Source of the DNA: Gonatopus flavifemur
Taxonomy: Eukaryota; Arthropoda; Insecta; Hymenoptera; Dryinidae
NCBI GenBank assembly: GCA_018340375.1
Contig: JAFFJZ010000012.1
Span: 4,154,001-4,218,000 of the forward strand
Reading direction: 5' to 3'
Length of the DNA: 64,000 nt
Position numbers and translations under genes: made by a program. Positions 57,101-64,000 of this stretch are shown here, one piece after another. The notes below the pieces were generated by a model. The model ran no database searches, was not told the origin of the DNA, and was given only the letters and a program-made list of their open reading frames with translations. Numbering within the stretch: position 1 is the stretch's first letter; the number at the start of each line of letters is the position of its first letter.

Positions 57101-57440
57101 AAGTACAGGCAGGGCATATTATAAGGGTCAGTTCTTACCAAAAGGTTAGTTCTGAAAGAAAACGATCAGTTCTAAAACGTAAAAACGGTTAATTCTTAAA
57201 GAATGACCGGTATTCTTGTCGTATGCCTGAATTGATTCTCGCCAAATGTGATTGAATCTTGCACAATGTTCCGACTAAATCCCATTAGATTTAATTTTGT
57301 CAGATTTTATGGACTTTTCCAATAAGGGCTGTTACAGAATGAGCCTCTCGCCTCATATCAAGGGGTATAGTGAATTCAAAAGCGATATTAATTCTAAAAA
57401 AATAAGACTTCATGCCGAAAGTAAAATTAAGGAAGTATTT
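57101..57440. other. Spacer
   Basis: About 340 bp. A 64-codon ORF starting at 57297 runs into the next repeat and has no family features. Nothing else seen. Confidence 0.35.
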
Positions 57441-57741
57441 CCCGGGGAAAAAAGTTTAGATCTGACCAGATCTGAGAAACTTCAATTGTAGCTTATATTT
57501 GTCAACACACGTGTTCAAATTTGAATTCATACATGGGAAAATATCAGAAAATGTTTGTCAATTGAACAATCAATTGCTCATCGAGATTGAATGTGATTTT
57601 GAATTCGGATCTAACCAGATCTGTCCAGATCTAGTCAGATCTATTGATATCTAAATAGATCTGAATCAGACCGTGTCGGCCAAAATTCGGATCTAATCAG
57701 ATCTGATGAGATCTAAGTAGATCTCAACTTTTTTCCCCGGG
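57441..57741. mobile_element. Palindromic element saturated with AGATCT, copy 1
   Basis: Ends CCCGGGGAAAAAAGTT and complement AACTTTTTTCCCCGGG. AGATCT recurs many times next to both ends (CTGACCAGATCTG, CTAGTCAGATCTA). The centre is unique AT-rich DNA. Confidence 0.75.
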
Positions 57742-57794
57742 GTGTCATACAAATGTTTTTTTTTTAAGAAATCAAGTATCCAGCGTTTCGATTA

Positions 57795-58161
57795 CCCGAG
57801 AAAAAATGATCAGATCTGACCAGATCTAAATTTTGGTCAGATCTAAACAGATCTATTAAGATCTGAAAAACTGCGATTTTGGCTTGTGTTTGTCACAATA
57901 TATGTGCAAAATCAAATTCATATACAGACAGATATCACAAAATTTCTGACAATTGAACCACCAATTGCTCATTAAGATTTAATCTAATATTCAATTCAGA
58001 TCTAACGAGATCTACTCAGATCTAACCAGATCTGCCAAGATCTGATCAGATCTACTGAGATCTGAACAGATCTAATCTGATCTTTTGAACCAGATCTGAC
58101 TAAAAATCAGATCTACTCAGATCTATTTAGATCTGAATAGATCTAATGATTTTTTCCTGGG
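57795..58161. mobile_element. Palindromic element saturated with AGATCT, copy 2
   Basis: Ends CCCGAGAAAAAATGATCAG and near-complement TGATTTTTTCCTGGG, TA on both sides (57793-57794, 58162-58163). Denser in AGATCT than copy 1. The centre (TTGGCTTGTGTTTGTCA and on) is recognisably related to that of copy 1 (TAGCTTATATTTGTCAAC). Confidence 0.78.
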
Positions 58162-58163
58162 TA

Positions 58164-58589
58164 GTTCCTAAATTTTCTCAGAATATGCCCTGAGTACAGG
58201 ATCAAGGCCTATTATATTATAAACAAACAACTTTGTAATGACTGAATGAAATTTTTCATAGTTATTTTTTTATAAAATGTGTATTTTCAATCCGTTTATG
58301 ACTTACGGGGGCTCATGTTATTCCTTATGGTATTTGAAAAACCTTCACTGTCGAAATTTTTCATATATGTAATTTTTATAATGATTACTCGCATTTGTTT
58401 ATAATTAGTCAAATATATTCGCATGAACAAAAGTGTGTGACAGTGTGCTGATGATAAAATATAAAAAATCTTCACGGTGAAGGTTTTTCGAATCTCACAA
58501 GGAACAAAATGGGCTCTCATAAGCCATGATAAGTCATGTAAATACGAATTTTTTAAGACAAAAGCATGAAAAAGTTTGTGTGGTCGTTA
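58164..58589. other. Spacer
   Basis: About 425 bp. AAAACCTTCAC near 58333 and TGAAGGTTTTTCG near 58478 are short complements, so another old palindrome is possible. No gene seen. Confidence 0.35.
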
Positions 58590-58891
58590 CACGGAGAGAA
58601 ATTCGGAGATATTAAATCAACGAACTCAACATGATTTTGCATCTCGCAACTGACGTGAAGCAAAATCAACCGATTGGTGATTTCCTATCACGAACTGTAT
58701 GCTTTTCGAGCACCGAACTGCTTGATTTTGAATCTCCAACTTCACGGTGAAATAATATCACGGGATTCGAGATTTATGCTCTCCGATGTTGTGATGTTTT
58801 TTCACGCCGTTCGGGATACAAAATCATCTACTTTCGAGATGAAAAATCACACGAAGCTCAGTGATTCAATATCTCCAAATTTCTCTCCGTG
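58590..58891. mobile_element. 302-bp CACGGAG MITE
   Basis: Ends CACGGAGAGAAATTCGGAG and near-complement CTCCAAATTTCTCTCCGTG, TA on both sides (58588-58589, 58892-58893). Same terminal type as 15065-15320. Confidence 0.8.
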
Positions 58892-59332
58892 TACAAAGTT
58901 GTTTGTTTATATCTCGGGTTGGTTGTTTTTCAATCATATAATACGAATATGATTGTCGAATCCTTTCGAACTGGGTCCCCTACTGAATAATAATTTTTCA
59001 AATTTGGTTCTGAATATTGCTAGAGAACTACCTTAGTCTAAAAGAACACAAAAAATTTTTTCATTATCTACATCAGTTTTGTCAATAAAGTACATACGTT
59101 TATTGGAAAATATTGATTTTTGAAGATTTGGCACTGTTTTTAAAAAATGTTATCTTAATATAATATGTCTAAGAAGCTATAGTTAAAATTTCAAGTCAAT
59201 CGGTTGAAAACTGTTTGAGATCTACCGCCTGCTGATTTTGAAAACATGATTTCGAGGAAATCGCGTTCAAAGTTTCAAAATTATTTATCAACATCAAATT
59301 TAGAAAATAATAGCTTGCTGATTTTTTCACCT

Positions 59333-59600
59333 CTAATCAACGACACCAGGACCATACACAGGCCCTTCCATCTTCCAACTCGAATTAAGGCCTTCCATTT
59401 TTTTTCTTGATGATTTCAAATGAGAACGAGCGAATTTCGTGACATCAGACATTGAGCGCTTTCTGCACACGTGATTTACACAAGTAACATCGGCTTCCAA
59501 GGCAAAATCGTATAAATTTCGGCCCACAACTGGTCCAAGATAATAACACTTGATAAACCATCGTTGAAAATTATGAAAGCCATACCAGTAGCAATTTTAA
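59333..59600 (-). pseudogene. Transposase-like fragment, frameshifted
   Basis: On the minus strand FNDGLSSVI continues, after a one-base shift near 59530, into VGRNLYDFALEADVTCVNHVCRKRSMSDVTK and ends YGPGVVD. This resembles the C-terminal end of Mutator-like transposase-type proteins that are abundant in insect genomes, by memory of the FNDG..L....G.N.Y.F..EAD pattern. No other part of the gene is present. Confidence 0.5.
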
Positions 59601-59691
59601 CAATAGTTTGTTCCGTGTACGGACTAATTAACTCGATTGGCATCATACATAACATTTTTATGTTTATACATATTTCAGTTGAAGGGATCAA

Positions 59692-60320
59692 TACCTGCCT
59701 TTGAAATCATATCAAACGTCGGTGATGAGAAAACATCGCGTCAGCATGTTGGAATTCAAAAATAAGCCTCGAGGCATTTTTTACGTTTCTAAGCGCTCAA
59801 AGGTGCTTCAAAAAATGATCTTGAAAGATTGTTTAAAAATTTTACCTCTGAAACATTCTTGTCACATATCATTTTTCAGATGTTTATACATTATTTACAC
59901 TGAGAACCCAGTTTTTTAAACTGGAAGAAAATTTTCTTTGCCCTCATTCTAATCAATCCTTTTTTCAATGGAACGAAATTCAGTTGAATGAAAAAACTTT
60001 TCGTCGGATTGGAACGGAAATATATTACTTCTTGAATTTGAAGAATGTGATTTCAATTCAATGAAAAGTTTTTTCATTGAAATAAATTATTCTTTCCATC
60101 CGGGGTTGCCAGTGAGTCACTTTTGTCACTTTTTATCATTTTTTCAGAAAGAGCCCATTCTTGTCACTATTTGCAGAAAAATGGCACTATTGTCACTATT
60201 TTAGAGCTCAAGTATAGTAAAATTACTTCTTCATTACATAACCTTTGTTTGACTGAAAAAATATAATCCCATTATATTCTCAATACATTTTCTTGCTGAA
60301 AAATACATCTTTCTATAGTA
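59692..60320. other. Repeat-like spacer
   Basis: About 630 bp. Near 59890-60110, TGAATGAAAAAACTTTTC and GAAAAGTTTTTTCATT form arms of a probable palindromic element. No gene seen. Confidence 0.35.
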
Positions 60321-60614
60321 CCCTAGTAGAAATTTTGGATGGACAAATAGCAGGGCCTGACGAGGCATGCCTGATTTTTTATCAGGTCCCCATCAGGTTT
60401 CGTTACGGTTTTCCCTATTTCGCTCGATTTTATGGAAATCTTATCTGAACCCTATTGTACCCCTGCGTTACAACCCTATTTGAATCCTATTAGGGAAATC
60501 GGATGATTCCCTTGTAAGGGCCTAATAAGATTTTCTTTATTCACGGTTTCCGGATTTTAACCTGATCAGGACCTTATTAAAAATAGGGAACGTCTGATCA
60601 AATTGCTACTAGGG
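60321..60614. mobile_element. CCCTAGTAG palindromic MITE
   Basis: Ends CCCTAGTAGAAATTT and complement AAATTGCTACTAGGG. TA on the left and TG on the right. The interior is rich in CCTGAT/ATCAGG and CCTATT/AATAGG. A member of the CCC-ended clan. Confidence 0.7.
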
Positions 60615-60859
60615 TGATTTATTTCATATGCACTCTCGAAATATTCTGGATGTTATAGCAGTACATTTGTAACAGCTTCCAGGTATGATATCATGGTGCG
60701 TCATGCAGCCGCCACTTTCATCACTGTTGGTACGCACTGTACATCATTGGAGTTTATGAAAAAATCAAGAAAAACTAAAGAAAAAGGATAGATCCTTGTT
60801 ATTTCTGGTATGGAAGTTGTGGGAGGGTAATGAGTTGACAATTAGGTGGAACTGTATGA

Positions 60860-61640
60860 AGAAAAACGTGGGTGTTTATGATTGTTTATTTAACAATTAT
60901 CCCACAAGAATAAAGGAGTTTACCTGACAGCGCGGGAGTATCCTATTACATATTTTAGTTAATTTTTTATGGGACATCTGGGTTCTTGCTGACAGTATAA
61001 GGAACGGGGATATGGCACATTTGAGAGGGATCGCGATTGTTGACCCATTTTTGATTGAACAAATTCCCGTGGGAATAGGGATTTCTGAGTGTCGGATGCT
61101 TATAATCCGATGTAATCTTCTTGTTAATTTTTTATATTGCACTCGATTCATAGCTTATACCATGGAGAACTATTGTATCGAACATTCGAGAGGGATCGCG
61201 TTTGTTAACCCATTGTTTATCGAACAAACTCCCGTGCAAACAGAGATTTCTAAGTGTTGGATGCTTGTAATCCGACGTAATATTTTTGTTAATTTTTTAT
61301 ATTGCACTCGATTTATAGCTTATACCATGGGGAACTATAATATGGAATATTTGAGAGGGATCGCGATTGTTAACTGATTGTTCATCCCATGAATTCCCGT
61401 GGAAATGGATTTCTTCAAGTGTCGGATGCTTATAATCCCACGTAATAGTTTCGTTAATTTTTTTGTATTTCGCTGAATTTGTTGCCGATAGGATAAAGTA
61501 CAAGAATATCCAATATTTTCGAGGAATTGCAATGGTAATCCATTGTTCATTCAGCAAATCCCTGCTGAAATGGGGATCCTCCAACGATGGGTTTGCGTAT
61601 CACAGAGATACCACGCAATGGCAATTACCAAATGCAATCG
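60860..61640. repeat. Tandem array of about 165-bp units
   Basis: GAGAGGGATCGCG recurs at 61023, 61188 and 61353, exactly 165 bp apart, with a diverged unit near 61520 and a partial one before 61021. Other shared blocks are GGATGCTTATAATCC, TTAATTTTTTATATTGCACTC and ATAGCTTATACCATGG. About 4.5 units. No coding role seen; the short ORFs inside are by-products of the repeats. Confidence 0.85.
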
Positions 61641-62008
61641 AAGACGGCCAAGGTTGACATCATAACTCAACTCAGAGAAAATTCTCTAATCACGGAAGTC
61701 GAATAATCATTTCTCAATCCCGACCTATCCGTTGATTCGAAGATTCATTTCTCACATTACTCGAAAAAATCCGGTTGACAGATGTTCTGGGACGATTTGG
61801 TTTGCAAAGATGCTGAACCCCAAAAAATGCATACTTCCTCAAAAAATATCTACCATACATTCAAAGGGAAAAATCAACCATTCCGTTTCTTCGAAATAGA
61901 TCTGTAAAGTAATCCTTTCGTGGGTGTATCTCACATATACGGTCCTCTTATAGCAGGGTTGGAAAAAACCCGGGTTTTTTCTTTGAAACCCGCCCCACTG
62001 GGTACAAT

Positions 62009-62068
62009 CAGGTTTTTTCGGGTTTTTTCGGGTTTTTTCGGGGTTTTTCGGGTTTTTTCGGGTTTTAT
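62009..62068. repeat. Simple repeat CGGGTTTTTT
   Basis: Six or so imperfect 10-bp units of TTTTTTCGGG. The GGTTTT-rich strand resembles neither a canonical insect telomere (TTAGG) nor a known promoter motif. Confidence 0.8.
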
Positions 62069-62069
62069 C

Positions 62070-62265
62070 AAATTGGCATCAGTGATGCCAATATTTCCTA
62101 GGAAAATCTTCAGATTTTTTGTCATTGGTCATTTTTTTCCAAATTGAAAATATGAGTGGCTAGTTGTGCAAGAAATGACCAATCATCAGATGCTGAAGAT
62201 TTTTCTAGGGAATACTGGCAATGCTGATTGGCATTGGTTTTCTTTGATGATTCTTAGTATGACCT
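62070..62265. repeat. Inverted repeat around TTGGCATC
   Basis: AAATTGGCATCAGTGATGCC with CCTAGGAAAATCTTCAG on the left matches the complement CTGAAGATTTTTCTAGGG with ATGCTGATTGGCATTGG on the right. Probably an old MITE. Confidence 0.5.
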
Positions 62266-62348
62266 ACTAATCTTCATTTTTATCGTACTATGTTATCATT
62301 TTTCGTATATGATGACATAGAATAATGTATTTATATATGTATATTCCA

Positions 62349-62475
62349 TGGTAAGGGGTCTTTTGGCCAAATGAACATGATTCGACCACCGCTAGTCATT
62401 CCCTAGTGTTCTCTGAAAGCGACTAGTGATTGTAAAATCATGTCGATTCTGCCAAAAGAGTCCCTACCATATTCC
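62349..62475. mobile_element. Small palindromic MITE (CCATGGTAAGGGGTCTTTTGG arms)
   Basis: The left arm CATGGTAAGGGGTCTTTTGG is near-complementary to the right arm CCAAAAGAGTCCCTACCAT. The interior has CATGATTCGAC and complement. No ORF. Confidence 0.6.
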
Positions 62476-63031
62476 ATTTTACTTTATATTGTCACCAAGA
62501 AATACCGAATAGACTAAAAAGTTACTTTTCAAATAATCTCTCATGTGAGCACCAATCTGGGATCAATTTTTGTTCGACTTTGGCCTGAGCTTTCAAGGTT
62601 GGGCCTCGATCAGATTGAAATTGGACTAAGATTTGTGTTTACATAAGCTGAAATCAAGTTTGAAACTAGGGAAATTTCCAAGTGCAATTTACTCCAACCG
62701 TTAACGCACTTCACTGCAATTCGATCAGCATCGCCACAATTAAAATTGGACGTTACAAATCCTTGTATTTTGTGTCTATCCTAATTTTGATGCAAGACCA
62801 CACTGCACATCAAAACAATCTACCAAGTGGTTTTGCATGTTTTTTGCCAAATTGTTGAGGTGTCCACCTAGCAGTGCTGGGATTGAAAAAATTTTCTCTT
62901 CATTCGGGCATATTTAGAATAGTCTGACGAATAGACTAGTTCCAGAAAGGGCCACTAAATTAGTTAAACTATATAAATTTTATCAAAATGAACAACACGA
63001 TGATTAACTACAACTAAGATTTTCTAAAATA
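62476..63031. other. Spacer
   Basis: About 550 bp of AT-rich DNA without gene or clear repeat. Confidence 0.35.
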
Positions 63032-63241
63032 GGGTGAACTACCCAGTAGATGAACGATGTATAAAAGAAGTAATTATTAAAAATTTCTGCTACATTAAAG
63101 TAATTTGATTGTTTTCATAAGAAGTTGTTACTATTTTGGAAACAACCGAATTATTTTAACGTAGTAGAAATTTCTAATAGTTACTTCTTTTATAAATCTT
63201 TATTCCATTAGGCCAACGTTCATTTACTAGGTAGTTCACCC
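63032..63241. mobile_element. 210-bp GGGTGAACTACC MITE
   Basis: Ends GGGTGAACTACCCAGTA and near-complement TACTAGGTAGTTCACCC, TA on both sides (63030-63031, 63242-63243). The arms include AAAGAAGTAATTATTA and complement. Confidence 0.75.
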
Positions 63242-63299
63242 TAATTTTTATTGTGATATTTTTTTTGAATAACAAAAATACAAAAACCCCATATAAGTA

Positions 63300-63541
63300 C
63301 ACTGAGGGAAAAAAGTCATTGAGGCAAGAAAATATTTCATCCAATGGTATCTACAAAATATTTCTTTCAACCAATTGAATATTATTCAAACGAATGAAAT
63401 GGTTTTTGACCGCATGAAGTATTTCATCAACTGAAAAACCATTTCATCCATTGGAGTAAAATTTCATTGATCTCAAGAAATATTTTATAGATACCATTGG
63501 ATGTAATATTTTTTTGTCCCAATGAATTTCTTCCCTCAGTG
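63300..63541. mobile_element. CACTGAGGG MITE, copy 2
   Basis: Second copy of the element at 14118-14353: ends CACTGAGGGAAAAAAGTCAT and complement, TA on both sides (63298-63299, 63542-63543), same CCAATGGTATCT blocks. Confidence 0.82.
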
Positions 63542-63543
63542 TA

Positions 63544-64000
63544 TAAAAAATAAACAAATGGAGTTATCAAACTCATTTATTATGTAGAAATTAAGAATGA
63601 ATATGTACCGTTGTATTTGTACCGAAATATGAACATTCATATTCAAATTATAATTTCATGCTATCTTATTGAATCATATTAAATGCTGTCTCGTCATAAT
63701 TGAAATCTACATTGTACAAATTGTTTTCCATTGAATTCATTTTTAATTATTGATGTTTATCTCCCATATTTTTCTATACTTGAAGGAAGTTATCACATTC
63801 TATTCTACTAATAAGTGGAGGTGTGGTTTTTAGTGGAAACGTGTTTTTTGAAATTTTTCAACATTCCTCAAGCGTTTATAAGCTGGCTAGGCAATGCTTT
63901 GGAAGGTTTCGAGAATACAAAACGAAGATCTAAAACAATGGCTAGTCGTACCACATATGCATGAAAAGTTCTGGGCAATTTTCACGGATTCGTTTTCATA
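63544..64000. other. Right-edge sequence
   Basis: About 460 bp of AT-rich DNA with no recognised feature. If the start at 55139 is real, this is still within its first intron. Confidence 0.3.

Noticed and set aside
57441..58161. AGATCT array as a cloning or assembly artefact, or a CRISPR-like array
   Set aside because: AGATCT spacing is irregular, the array is symmetric within elements that have proper inverted ends and, for one, a TA duplication. There are no equal-length repeats and spacers.
61012..61584. Overlapping ORFs on both strands in the 165-bp array
   Set aside because: The repeating peptide simply mirrors the DNA repeat (unit of 55 codons), with no codon bias or domain.
62009..62068. 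Telomere-like repeat
   Set aside because: The unit TTTTTTCGGG does not match TTAGG, and the run is short and internal.

Overview
The window looks like insect nuclear DNA. It is AT-rich, with short GT-AG introns, an esterase cluster, a thioester-containing protein (TEP/CD109) gene and several conserved animal genes. Gene content fits a holometabolous insect, most likely Hymenoptera (the esterases resemble the venom carboxylesterase-6/FE4-like group), but the order is an inference. All exon maps below were read by eye from splice sites and frame continuity. The exons of each complete gene sum to a whole number of codons.

Left part (1-26.2 kb): a carboxylesterase cluster on the minus strand. 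It holds one gene cut by the left edge (1-484), one complete gene (1319-3489), a decayed inverted copy (14390-17392, plus strand), and two complete genes (21218-23378 and 23808-26158). Between them lies a transposon island. It contains a 1.15 kb hAT relic with an 8-bp target duplication, a 5.6 kb DNA transposon with roughly 500-bp inverted repeats and a broken transposase gene, a 3.1 kb repeat-built element, and many palindromic MITEs nested in each other.

Middle part (29.5-54.5 kb): a compact block with almost no recognisable transposons. In order: a DEF6/SWAP70-type PH protein (+), DRC2/CCDC65 (+), THOC5 (-), DMAC2 (+), SNRNP25 (-), a 26-exon TEP/CD109 gene with two alternative bait-region exons (+), and a CEP295/Ana1-like centriole protein (-). 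Several pairs are convergent with only 9-480 bp between stops, or divergent from short shared promoters. They act in unrelated processes (axonemal dynein regulation, mRNA export, complex I assembly, minor spliceosome, innate immunity, centrioles), so this is dense packing and not an operon.

Right part (54.5-64 kb): a probable promoter and a four-codon first exon of a rightward gene at 55139, then a second repeat island. It has palindromic MITEs (two saturated with the hexamer AGATCT), a transposase fragment, a tandem array of about 165-bp units, and a second copy of a MITE seen at 14.1 kb.

The most unusual signal is a clan of palindromic elements whose inverted repeats begin CCC (often CCCAGATA, CCCAAGTAGC or CCCATA) with 2-bp target duplications (TA, AT, GA, TT). 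Three cases are supported by empty-site comparison inside this window. Many of these elements are filled with one short self-complementary motif.
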